Source of the DNA: Cryptomeria japonica
Lineage: Eukaryota > Streptophyta > Pinopsida > Cupressales > Cupressaceae
Assembly: GCF_030272615.1 (NCBI RefSeq)
Contig: NC_081415.1
Location: forward strand, 263,862,925 to 263,926,924
Direction: 5' to 3'
Length of the DNA stretch: 64,000 bases
Numbering within the stretch: the first letter of the stretch is position 1; every line of letters begins with the position of its first letter. A model generated the notes under the pieces. It saw nothing but the letters and a program-made list of their open reading frames with translations. It searched no databases and was not told the origin of the DNA. The translations under genes were made by a program, and so were the position numbers. This document shows positions 22,835-33,820 of the stretch, in pieces.

Positions 22835-24610
22835 CATCAAACACCTGCTTTCCTAAACTTTTTGAATGATGAGATTTCATCTTTGGACCACAAAATAGAC
22901 ATGCAAATTTTCCCTTTGTTTGAAGACCTACAAGATAATGTATAATTGGATTAAATATGTTAATTTTTTGAATTATAATGTTCATGCACAACTTAAACAC
23001 TATAACATACCACAAAAATATGTTAGCCCTGGAGCATTGTGTATTGTCCATAGAAGCATCACATGGAATTGAAATTGTCTTTGTCCAGTTGGTCTAGAGA
23101 CGTCATACATAGTGACACCATTCCATAACTCCAGAAACTCCTCGATAAGAGGCTCGATATATACATTCATATCTTTAACTTGGTACTTACCTAAGCGAAT
23201 GAACAAAAACATTACATAATTATTATGACCATTTTACTGCAATATTTATAATTAAATGTAGTCGACTATATTTAAATGATAAAATACCTGGAACAATCAT
23301 TGCCAACATTATGTACTCCCTCTTTATTGACATCCATGGAGGAATGTTATTGTTGATAACAAAAATAGGTCACACTGAGTAAACAGATCTCATCTCTCCA
23401 AATGGATTGACACCGTCAGCTACCAATGAAAGCCTGAGATTATGAGGTTCTTCTTTAAATTGTGGCCACTTTTCCTCTATGTCCATAAATGCTGAGACAT
23501 CCACATGCATTTGAATAATGTCATCTCGACTTCTATTGCCTACATGGTAATCCATAAATTATGCCAAGCTAGTGCACTTGAATAATCGTTGCATACGTGG
23601 AATAATGGGAATATAGCAAAGAACCTTGCGAGGAACCCTTTTTGTTATTTGATCTATTTGATATCTACTGATATGACATTCAGGGCATTCAGTTCGAAAT
23701 TCATGTTGTTTGTGATATATAATATGACCATTGGGACAAGCATCTATTGCTTGATACTCCATTCCAATATATTTCATAATGGCAGATAATTCTCAGTATG
23801 AGCGAGGTAGAATATTTGATGGTGGTAACAAAAACTCACCTATCAATCTACAACAAAAAAATATAATTTGTTAATATAAAGAATATTAATGGTACAACAT
23901 GATTCACCATTTATTATGACATATATGACATACATTAACATACATGAGATTGTTATGTTGGATAAACCATTCATAACCTTCAAGTTCACCAACAATAATA
24001 CATCAGAGAGAAGAGTTGTCTGCAAGCCTTCGTAAACGGCCTCAGATGCCTTCTCAAGTAGAGGGACATCATGAACAACATCAAGGTTATCTTCATCATC
24101 ATGATCAGTTGTGTGAGTACTAAATGTGTCATGGATCAATGTATTTGTACCATCATCTTCAATTATGTTTTCTGGCTCATGATCATCATCTTCCATGTGA
24201 TCATTATCTTCAGCTTTGATATTCACACCTCCATGTTTGTCCACTTTGAAAACCATATTCTTTGGGTTGTGTTGATCCATATCATGTGCTTTGAGGTGCT
24301 TGACCTATATAAAATTGATAAACATAAATAAACCATGATCATGATCTCATCATCAAGTGATTTATTATGTATATAAATTGTTAAAATGATATAATAAAAA
24401 ACTTACCAATGGATGATAATCATGTCCACCTTCAATGTGACCATGCAGCCTACAATGTTTCTTAGTTGTTTTGATTAGAAGTCTTCTAGTTTTTAGCCTC
24501 TTAAAAATTTTGCAGGGACAATAACATTTTCCATCACCTTTTCTTTTCAAGTTAGACCATAATCTAGCAATTGTCTCCTTATTTTGTTGTTTGTTGATAT
24601 TGTCTGACAT
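22835..24610 (-). pseudogene. TNP2 transposase, N-terminal and central exons 5' of the insertion
   Basis: The minus strand from 24610 gives a start Met, a CPCK motif (KCYCPCKIF) and HCRLHGHIEGGHDYHPLV, typical of the N-terminal zinc-binding part of CACTA transposases. An exon at 24305-24000 has YEGLQTTLLSDVLLLVNLKV. Downstream come KYIGMEYQAIDACPNGH, HEFRTECPECHISRYQ (CxxC), RKVLCYIPIIPRMQRLFKC, NRSRDDIIQMHVD, NLRLSLVADGVNPFGEM, YIEPLIEEFLELWNGV and TKGKFACLFCGPKM. All are in TNP2 order. Introns are supported by GTAAGTTTT at about 24406 and TATAG at about 24305. The frame is open over most blocks, with one stop near 23800. The coding frame runs into the LTR at 22829. TNP2 is the catalytic transposase of En/Spm elements. 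Confidence 0.8.
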
Positions 24611-24741
24611 GGTCTTTCTTCACAGGCAAGAAAATTGGGCTATAGAACTAGTTATATAGAAGTTGAAATGTTAGTTATGAAATCATGTTTTAGTATAATA
24701 TACCAAATTAAATTACTTGAGCGTAGAAATTGTGTAAATTG
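24611..24741. other. Short interval upstream of the transposase start
   Basis: AT-rich, possibly promoter or 5' untranslated sequence of the minus-strand transposase. No confident TATA box or TIR is seen. Confidence 0.3.
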
Positions 24742-25897
24742 AACCAAAACCATTTAACTCTTCTTTTTCATCTCAAAACATATCTAATGGCTTTTTAGTA
24801 TGCAATCCTTGTATCATATCTTAAGTTGACTAATGTCTAACTAGGGTAATCCATGAGTGTCTAATGTGAATTCATTATCAATGTTGTGAAGTCATCGAGA
24901 GTATGGTTATAGTAATTCCTTATAGGATCCTCTCAATATTGTTCAAATCAGTCTAAAAGGAAAGCAACTATCCATTCCCATGCTCATGTATACTTACATG
25001 ACTAATGTTGCCCTTGTGTATCCTAAACATTGGAGAGACCTTATCTAACTTGCCTAATCAATGTGGTTGTTGTCCTAATATGAAATACTGAGTTATACCC
25101 TTTCCTCTGCATCAAACTTCTCACATCATGTTTCTTCAACAAAACACACTAATATGAATTGAGCCAACACCATGAGGATAGGGTCAAGTATCATGACAAC
25201 TAATCATAATACGTGAAGATGGGGTTCACACATAAGTATTGGATCTCAACAATGCCACACTTCCAAAATTATCAGTCTCAAGACTTCTCCTATTGGGTCA
25301 ACACTCATTGATGGCCACAACCAAAACCATTTAACTCTTCTTTTTCATCTCAAAACATATCTAATGGCTTTGTGGTATGGAATCCTTGTATCATATCTTA
25401 AGTTGACTAATGTCTAATTGGGGTAATCCATGAGTGTCTAATGTGAATTCATTATCAATGTTGTGAATTCATCAAGAGTATGGTGATAGTCATTCTTTAT
25501 AGGATCCTCTCAATACTATCCAAATCAGTCTAAAAGAAAAGCAACTATCCATTCCAATTCTCATGCATACTTACATGACTAATGTTGCCCTTGTGTATCC
25601 TAAACATTGGAGAGACCTTATCTGACTTGCCTAATCAATGTGGTTGTTGTCCTAGTATGAAATATTAAGTTCTATCCTTGCCTCTGCATCAAAATTCTTA
25701 CATCATGTTTCTTCGACAAAACACACTAATATGAATTGAGACAACACCATGAGGATAGGGTCAAGTATCATAGAAACTAATCATAATACGTGAAGATGGG
25801 GTTCACACATAAGTGTTGGCTCTCAACAATACCACACTTCCAAAATTGTTAGTCTCAAGACTTCTCCTATTGGGTCAACACTCATTGATGGCCACAA
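24742..25897. repeat. Tandem duplication, two copies of 577 bp
   Basis: AACCAAAACCATTTAACTC begins at 24742 and again at 25319. The second copy repeats the whole unit with a few percent substitutions, up to TTGATGGCCACAA near 25897. No coding sequence is recognised. It is upstream of the minus-strand transposase, so it could be subterminal CACTA sequence, but that is inference. Confidence 0.9.
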
Positions 25898-26141
25898 GGC
25901 CAAATCAATGTATCTATGCTTCAAACTCCTTACTCTAGCCTTGGAGGACCCTACACAAGGTCTATGAACACTCACTTGGTATTACAATAGAAAGAGCCTT
26001 CTCCTAGAACTTTGTTTGCAATGCACACATCATTGGTAATCATTGTTATGATGTATGGTCTATTAGGACGGTAAATAAAATGCTTATTCTTTTTCCACCT
26101 TTTGAAAGTACAACAAGGTATTTGACTTGGCAGGGTCCCCA
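25898..26141. other. Unassigned sequence between the tandem duplication and the copia element
   Basis: No gene or known repeat is seen. The sequence continues on the far side of the copia insertion at 33821. Confidence 0.4.
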
Positions 26142-26146
26142 CACAT

Positions 26147-27301
26147 TGCTGGCATTTTTTATGATGATGTTGTGATTGTCATTGATGGACACACACTTGC
26201 TTTGAGATCACTTATTGTATGTATGCGTTATGCTCAACCAGTATTTGTTCCAACCGATATTATGTATTATAGTCTTTAGACTATCGGTGTTTTGCAGAAA
26301 GTGTTTACTGATCTCAAGCGGTATGAAGACCTCAAGCGGTTCAAGGATCCCAAAGCGGTATGAAGAAACAAAGTGGTTGTTATTATCTTTCCCAGTCTTC
26401 ATTTTGAGAAACTGGTAATTGGTAAACTGTGTGAACCGGTAATAGGTAAATGTATGAACCGGTATTACTCTGTGATGAGTTACCAACCGGTATTATTTTG
26501 TGATGAGTTATCATCCACTGACACTTTGGCGGTGATTCTGTGTTGTGTTACCAAATGTGTCCAAATGCACTGAACCTAGGAACTTGCAATGTAATCCTAT
26601 TGGACCGACATGAAATCAGATTCCTTTATAAGGACATCATGTCTAGGGTTTTAGGAGTTGTTAGGGTTTTGTGTGGTTGATGAGGTTTTTGCATGTGCAA
26701 TCACAGAAGAAGATTAGGTCTGTGTGAAGAAACAAAGTGTGGAGATTTTGAAGATTGAAGTAATGCTGAAATGCATTAACAATGAGCTATCAAGGATCTA
26801 CCCAAGCATATTGTGCTAGTATTTAGATCACTCACTTGTTGATTACTCACATCTTCGGCAAGTCTGAAACCCTTAACCGGGTAGGCCTAGCAAAGCCTTT
26901 CTAAATCCTCTAACAAGGTGATTCACAATTGTGGATCTAAAATCCTCTCACAAGGTAGTCTTTAATCGGACTTATCTCCTAACAAAGATTGAGATTCCTA
27001 ACAGGATCTGTTCTGGTGAAGAACATTGTACGACCTTAACCAGTCTGGTTACTATTCTACAGATAGTTACTTGTGATTTTCATCTCACCATGGTTTTTCC
27101 CATTTGGGTTTCCATGTCAAAATCTCTTGTGTTATGGTGATTGTGCTTCTATGGGTGAATGTCTTAATTGTTGTTTGGTTTGCATTTGTGTTAACCAGTT
27201 TGTTAGTAAAATTGTTATACCGATTTACTACTAAACTATTTAAGTGTTTGAGTTCAGTAATTTTTGGTATACTGATTCACCCCCCCTCTTAGTATTCATC
27301 A
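26147..27301 (+). repeat. 5' LTR of the copia-type element (1155 bp)
   Basis: Starts TGCTGGCATTTT and ends GTATTCATCA. Compared with the 3' LTR it lacks one 26-bp GGTAATTGGTAAA unit and about 15 bases near its end, and has scattered substitutions (for example TGCTGG against TGTTGG). ACCGGTA words recur near 26437-26493. A TTTATAAGGA motif at about 26625 could be a TATA-like signal. Confidence 0.9.
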
Positions 27302-27303
27302 AT

Positions 27304-27315
27304 TGGTATCAGAGC
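27304..27315 (+). promoter_or_regulatory. Primer-binding site, initiator-Met tRNA type
   Basis: TGGTATCAGAGC two bases after the 5' LTR. This is the sequence used by many plant copia elements to prime minus-strand cDNA synthesis. Confidence 0.9.
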
Positions 27316-27351
27316 CAACCTTTCTATAAGTTTAACCACTTGGAAGGAGAT

Positions 27352-28540
27352 ATGGGGGAATACAGTATGAGGGAACTTACTCATTTTCTCACTCAGACTG
27401 AGAAAGCCTTTGATGAATGCAAAGTCAAATATAAAGCCTCTCTAGCAAAGAGAAGAGAGCATGCTGAGAAACTGATGGAGCTTACTGAAAATAGTTCTTC
27501 TGATGAAGCAGACATGGAAGCCCTAGTTGAAGAAGTTGAAAAACTGAATGAATCTAATGCTAACCTAAGAAGGGAACTGGAAGGACTAACTATTAGAATG
27601 TGTCAAGGGCTTGAGAATCGGAGGAAAGCTGAAGATCTGGTAAAAGACAAAGATCATGAGATCTCCAAGCTGAAGCAAGAAATCAGTGCACTTACCGCTC
27701 ATCTCCAAGAAAGTAAAGTGGAAAAAGAAGAAATGCAAGGTGAACTAAACATGGCTATTTCTGAGAATGCAACCTTGAAGGAATCCAATGCTGCTATTTA
27801 AATAACTCACTGAGTCAAAGGAAATACTTGTCAAATTCAATAAGAGCACTGTTAAGCTAGAATAAAAGCTTGAATCAATAAAACCGGTTAAGAATACCAC
27901 TGGACTTGATTTTTCTAGTTATGAGGAAGGTGAGACCTCTGGAATAAAAGATGGAGCATCAAAGAAGCAATCGACACCAAAGGATAAAGGTAACCAAAAG
28001 TTCAAACCTATTTGCTTTAATTGTCTCAAGGAAGGACACACTGCCAATGTATGTAGAAGTAAGGCTTATAATAATTTTCCCTACTTTCTAAACAATAAGC
28101 CTAGATCCAATACATTCAATGGTAATTGTTATACATGCAACAAGTTTGGGCATAGAGTATTTGAATGCAGGTTTGTTATACAAAATACTAGAAGATATCC
28201 TCAAAGGAGTCAAGGAGTTTTTCCTAAATCCTCTATGAACCGGAATCTAAACTAGTATAATGCCTATGACCATCAGTCAGGTGGTGGTGGCTATCAAGCG
28301 ACAACCAGTTGGAGAGAAACCTATTTGATTTGTCATGGTAGCGGTCACACTGCTGCAACATGCAGGAGGAAGAATGGTAGAATTAACAATGGACCATGGA
28401 GAACACCTGGAATGGCTTTCTATCATTGCAACAAACTAGGACACCCTGCCAGAACCTGCAAAATGAGAAAGAACATATCAGATGATATATCGGTCACTCT
28501 GGAAGGAAAGATTGATGTTGAAACTATTAAACAGATATAA
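27352..28540 (+). pseudogene. Gag-like protein: coiled coil followed by zinc knuckles
   Basis: The ATG at 27352 opens a frame of about 150 codons that is strongly coiled-coil (LMELTENSSSDEADMEALVE, heptads through KDHEISKLKQEISALTAHLQ). It ends in a TAA at 27799. After a frameshift, coding resumes to about 28540 with CFNCLKEGHTANVC and CYTCNKFGHRVFEC, two canonical CCHC zinc knuckles. Two degenerate ones follow in which the first Cys is replaced (YLICHGSGHTAATC and FYHCNKLGHPARTC). CCHC knuckles bind retroelement RNA during particle packaging. The usual copia UBN2-type capsid region is not evident. It starts 50 bp after the primer site, as a first retroelement gene should. Stops and the frameshift make it inactive. 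Confidence 0.7.
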
Positions 28541-29075
28541 AGACAACATGGAAGAAGAAACCTAAAGAAGTTTCACAAGAAGAACCGGTTTCTGCACCTA
28601 GTGTGGAAGTTGCTGAACCGGCAAACTAAGCTTCAGAAAAGCTTAGGGGGAGCAAATCGGTAAATTTTTTGAATCCCCAGTTTACACTGGTAAAAGACCT
28701 TAACCGGTATGTGATACCTGGAAATTGGTAAAAGACCAAAAATGGTAAAAGGCAAATTAGGGTTTACACCCTAATAGTGCAGCATTTATTATGGTAGGTG
28801 AAGAATTCGTTTAAATGGGATTTTCAAGTCATTTTCACTTATCAATTTGCGAGCGAAGAAATTTTCAAGTGTAGAGGACACAAGGTGATTTGTCTTGTAA
28901 TTTAGAGAGATTTCAAAACTTTAAAGAAGAGTCCAAAGATAATATCAATCAGACAGGTGAAGAACACAAAGCGGTAATCCAGCAACCGAAGTAGTGTGTG
29001 GCAAAGTTGAAGTTGCAAACCCTAAATTGCAGATTTTTGAAGGTATTTATCAAAATTCTTGTTTATCCATTTATC

Positions 29076-32000
29076 ATGGCTTCTACATCGCACTCCAGTT
29101 CTAGTGCACCTAATGATTCAATAGATTTCATCCAACGGAAGGTGAAATATAATGCCCTATCCCAAATACCTGCTAGTGTTATAGTTGAGGAAGGTATTTC
29201 GGATTATATTGATTGCAAAATAGAAGACCTAAGATCTCTAGTGATCCATTCTTAGTTAAGTTTATTCTGTGGGAAGGACAAGAAGATCAAACTGGAATAC
29301 AGCATCCTAGAAAGAAAGAAACTTCACAATGTGGTCTATTTCCTTGAAGAATTTATAGAAGATCACATCCACATCATTCTAAGTAGAGTGCATGGTGAAA
29401 AAATGTATCTTGAGCAGACACATGACATCACACCGGAAGTAATTCACATCATCATCTATTTTTGTAACGTTGGATATGTGCTAGCCCTAAGGAAAGTCAT
29501 CAAGACCGAAATGACCAAGCTCACTGGTTTTGTGAGAGACCAACGGGGAATGACCGTTAATATCATCAAGGATGATTTGGTCAAGTATGCCTATATGGTG
29601 ATAGGTAACCAGACGTTCTATCCTAGCAGAATTAACTTTGTCTCTACTACAATGGTAAATGCCACCTACAGGATGATCATGGAAGATACCTCATTTGATT
29701 TATGCACCTGTATGCAAAGGCAACTTCTAGTGAACCTAAAGTCAATTAAACAGGATAATGCCTTAAGATTTAAATTTGGACAACTGTTGGTAGGAATTTT
29801 TTTCTACTTTCAAAGCTATTTCCCAGGAGTCGGTGATATACAATGGTCTTTCAATCAAGAGGTTACCAAGCAAATCAGAGAGAGTCTACAAGTGGTAGGA
29901 ACTGGTTATCCTAAAGTCCTGAACAAATAATTTGATGAGTTCAGATGCAAGATGAGCTAGAGGGTGAGAATATCTGGTGATATTATCAAGAAGTATGAAG
30001 AGGACATCTGCTTTATCATTAGAGTAGGTGAGTGCATAATGGAGATGGTTGAGCCCAGAAAAGAAGAAGTGGAGCCCATGGGATATGAGGTAATGTATGA
30101 AATTCTAGATGGGTATGCCTCTACCCTACTTGCCTCACCTCTTGATCCTAAGATGAAGAGAAATGACACCTATTTGGAGAGGGTAACACTGGTTGAAGAA
30201 CCTTAAGTGAAGAAAGGAAAGACAGTGCCATCTGTATCAGCACCGGTTACCTCAGCAAGTCCTAAAGTGACCAAGCAGTCACCGACAAAGAAGAAACTGA
30301 AAGTTGCACCCGCTAAGGTATTTGAGAGGAAGTGGAAGACCAAAGGCAACACATCAGACTTAGAGGATACAGAACCTGAGGTATAGCCTAAAAACACTAG
30401 GCAAACGAGGAAGAAGACAATGACAACTAGTAATGAACTGACATCATCAGCACTGGTAAATATAGACATTTCCTCTTACAAACCATTGACACATTGTCAA
30501 AGGACTATCAAGAACATTAGAAGAAGATTGCCTAGTGATTTGAAAGAATTTTTTGATATTTTAATGATAATGAAAAGGAGGAAGTTGAACAGGAAGTCAT
30601 TCAATATTTATGTATTAATGACCAGTCACCATCAGAAATTAGATCTGAGGCACTTGATTCTTTATATAATTCTTTAGATAACAAATGGCGCATTGCCATA
30701 GAAAAGGAACAGGAAATAAGAGAAGAAATATTTGCACAATATTTTCCTGATGTGTCAAATTCAGAACTTTATGAAGTTATGGAAAAGTACAAAGGCCTCT
30801 TCTTCATGAGAAGAAGAAGACTTCTGTTATTGGAAGGGAAAGTCCCTGAAGTGGTAAAAGAAACCCTCTTGCACGCAAAAGCCGCTCTAAGGTTGCACCA
30901 AGTGTCTGAAGCCAACAAAAAGGCTGAGAAAGAACCAGAAACTGGAAAACTGGATGAGGTGTATGACAGTGAAGGAGAACCGGTCACTGAACAAATGGAC
31001 ACAATTGACATTGATGCTTTGGATGGTGAAAATGTCACTACGAATGTAGCAAAGGACAAGGCTAACAAAGAGAGAGTGGACAAAGAAAAATAGGACAAAG
31101 ACAAGGTTGATAAAGTGGAAGCGGAGAAAGAGAAAAAGAATAAAAAGGAAGAGGAGAAGAAGCAAAAGGAAGAGGAGAAGAAGCAAAAGGAAGAGTAGAA
31201 GAAGAAAGAGGAGGAGGAGAAGAAGAAAAAGGAAGAGGAGAAGAAGAAAAAGGAAGAGGAGAAGAAGAAAGAGGAAGAGGAGAAAAAGAAACAGGAAGAG
31301 GAGGAGAAGAAAAAGGAAGAGGAGAAGAGGAAATAGAAAGAGGAGAAAAAGAAAGAAGAAGAGAAGTGGAAAGAAGAAGATAGAAAGAAGGAAGAAGAAA
31401 AGAGAAAGAAAGAAGCAGAGGAGCAAAATAAGGCTAAAGAGGAAAAGAAAAGAGCCAAAGAGAAGGAGGAAGCGGCAAAGAGCACACAAGTGGAGACCCC
31501 AAAGGCAACCAGTAGTCAAGCCAAACCAGTTGATATTACTAGTCCCATTGGTCTCCAATCTGCAATTGCAAAGAATTAAGCTTTCCCAAGAACGACTGAA
31601 AGTGCTAAGGAGGAAGAAGGAACAAGATGTTATTCAAACTACGGTGGAAACTCTTACCAGTTTGATTCTCGGTACCAACCTCCCAAGTACTGATTCCTCT
31701 CTGGCCCAACTGAAACTTTTATGCATAGTTGTAGAGGACCAGGTGCAATGCCTGGAAGATGTTGTTGAATCCAATGCACAAAAGAAGCATCAAAAGGCAC
31801 TGAACACTGCCTTAGTGAAGAAATTAAATGAGCTCCAGTCTGAACTTCAGAAAGCGTAGAAAGACATAAGAGATGCTATGGATGAGGGGAAATTATTGCC
31901 TAGTAAGATAAGCCAACCCCATATATTCTGTGATGATGTGCTTGCTCAGAAAGACAAACTGCAATCTGATTTGCAAGCATATATAAGCACCTTCAAGACA

Positions 32001-32341
32001 CCCTATGATTCCTTCACCACATTTGGGCAAACTGTTCACCGGTTTCAACTCCAGACTGCCAAAATAGAGTTGGAAATCACCAACTGGACCAAAGATTTGT
32101 AGGAACTTCAGCTGGTTCTACCACCACAACTGCAAATACTTCAAAATTGCTATCTCAATCTAGATTCCTTAATGGTCACCCAAGAGATGAGTACCTTGGA
32201 CGCCATGGAGGAATAGGTATCCCTGATGCAAATGAAAAATGAGGTTGCTACCTCATTGCTTGAGTCATGGTCCTTATCCATGAAGACATTTATGCAGGAT
32301 TTTAAATCGATTTTTGATAAGTTTCACTCATTATTTTCATA
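29076..32341 (+). pseudogene. Long unidentified ORF of the non-autonomous copia element
   Basis: The ATG at 29076 starts MASTSHSSSSAPNDS. The frame continues, broken by about eleven stops (mostly TAG) and two frameshifts (near 30550 and 31570), to a TAA at 32341. That is about 1080 codons. The first 370 codons look globular (VVYFLEEFIEDHIHII, YFCNVGYVLALRKVIKTEMT, TFYPSRINFVSTTMVNATYR). A P/S/T/K-rich linker follows, then YKPLTHCQRTIKNIRRRLP and PSEIRSEALDSLYNSLDNKW. Next is a long EEEKKK coiled region (31100-31480) and a C-terminal helical part (VVEDQVQCLEDVVESNAQKK). I do not recognise the family. It takes the place where pol should be. It could be a structural or chaperone-like protein, or captured host sequence. 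Confidence 0.6.
31107..31480 (+). repeat. Purine-only (GARGAGAAG)n tract encoding EEEKKK
   Basis: A nearly pure A/G strand with a 12-15-base repeat (GAAGAGGAGAAGAAG). In the host frame it codes for E/K repeats. The other frames give R/K-rich and, antisense, S/F/L-rich artefacts. Such homopurine tracts can form triplex DNA. Confidence 0.85.
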
Positions 32342-32607
32342 AACATTTATTATAATGATAATGAGAAACAGGGGTTATTTTGCAATACTTTGTCATTGTT
32401 GGCAAAGGGGGAGTAGTATTTTGTATTTAAAATTTTGATGCATGTTATGTATACTTTCATGTTTATCATTGTAAGGGAGTAGTATACATTGTATTTTCTG
32501 CAAAAGGGATAGTGTATATGTTTAGGGGGAGTAATTTTGATTATGGCATATTTTTGTTGTAAAACACTTAGATGCCAAAAGTTTTCCTAAGTGTTGCCAT
32601 CAATGCC

Positions 32608-32619
32608 AAAGGGGGAGAT
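32608..32619 (+). promoter_or_regulatory. Polypurine tract next to the 3' LTR
   Basis: AAAGGGGGAGAT directly abuts TGTTGGC at 32620. Similar CAAAGGGGGAG and GGGGGAG runs at about 32402, 32522 and 28647 could be extra plus-strand priming sites. Confidence 0.8.
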
Positions 32620-33815
32620 TGTTGGCATTTTTGATGATGATGTTGTGATTTCCATTGATGGACACAAACTTTCTTTGAGATCACTTATTGTATGTATAAG
32701 TTATGCTCAACCAATATTTATTCCAACCATTATTATGTATTATAGTCTTTAGACTACTGGTGTTTTGCAAAAAGTGTTTACCGATCTCAAATGGTATGAA
32801 GACCTCAAGCTGTTCAAGGATCCCAAAGTGGTACGAAGAAACAAAGTGGCTGTTATCATTTTTCCTAGTCTTCATTTTGAGAAACCGGTAATTGGTAAAA
32901 TGTGTGAACCGGTAATTGGTAAAATATGTGAACCGGTAATAGGTAAATGTATGAACCGGTATTACTTTGTGATGAGTTACCAACCGGTATTATTTTTGTG
33001 ATGAGTTATCATCCACCAACACTTTGGCGGTGATTCTATCTCATGTTACCAAATGTGTCTAGATGCACTAAACCTAGGAACTAGCAATGTAATCCTATTG
33101 GACCGACATGAAATCAGATTCCTTTATAAGGACATCATGTCTAGGGTTTTAGGAGTTGTTAGGGTTTTGTGTGGTTGATGAGGTTTTTGCATGTGCGATC
33201 ACAAAAGAAGATTAGGCCTGTGTGAAGAAACTGAGTGTGGAGATTTTGAAGACTGAAGTAATGTTGAAATGCATTAACAATCAGTTATCAAGGATCTAAC
33301 CAAGTATATTGTGCTAGTATTTAGATCACTCACTTGTTGATTACTCACATCTTCGGCAAGTCTGAAACCCTTAACCGGGTAGGCCTAGAAAAGCCTTTGT
33401 AAATCCTCTAACAAGGTGGTTCACAACTGTGGATCTGAAATCCTCTCACAAGGTAGTCTTTAATCGGACTTATCTCCTAACAGAGATTGAGATTCCTAAC
33501 AGGATCTATTCTGGTGAAGAACATTGTATGACCTTAACCTATCTGACCTTAAACCGGTCTAGTTACTATTCTACAGATAGTTACTTCTGATTTTCATCTC
33601 ACCGTGGTTTTTCCCATTTGGGTTTCCATGTCAAAATCTCTTATGTTATGGTGATTGTGCTTCTATGGGTAAATGCCTTATTTGTTGTTTGGTTTGCATT
33701 TGTGTTAACCGATTTGTTAGTAAAATTGTTATACCAGTTTACTGCTAAACTATTTAAGTGTTTGAGTTCAGTAATTTTTGGCATACTAATTCACCCCCCC
33801 TCTTAGTATTCATCA
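32620..33815 (+). repeat. 3' LTR of the copia-type element (1196 bp)
   Basis: Aligned by eye with 26147-27301 over its full length. It carries one extra ACCGGTAATTGGTAAAATATG unit at about 32885-32940 and a small insertion near 33541. It ends GTATTCATCA before CACAT. Confidence 0.9.
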
Positions 33816-33820
33816 CACAT

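Larger units (their letters stand above)
26147..33815 (+). mobile_element. Complete non-autonomous copia-type LTR element, TSD CACAT
   Basis: The LTRs lie at 26147-27301 and 32620-33815 with TG...CA ends. Flanking direct repeats CACAT (26142-26146 and 33816-33820) prove that the unit is intact at both ends. A TGGTATCAGAGC primer site follows the 5' LTR, and an AAAGGGGGAGAT polypurine tract precedes the 3' LTR. The 5.3-kb interior codes for a coiled-coil/zinc-knuckle protein and a second long decayed ORF. I find no DTG/DSG protease, no HHCC/DDE integrase, no YxDD reverse transcriptase and no RNase H. The structure matches a LARD/TR-GAG-like non-autonomous element that would borrow pol from a relative. 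Confidence 0.85.

Noticed and set aside
30769-31859. Long S/F/L-rich minus-strand frames and a K/R-rich plus-strand frame of 220-250 codons
   Set aside because: They are shadows of the homopurine repeat. The frame continuous with flanking protein-like sequence is the E/K-rich one.
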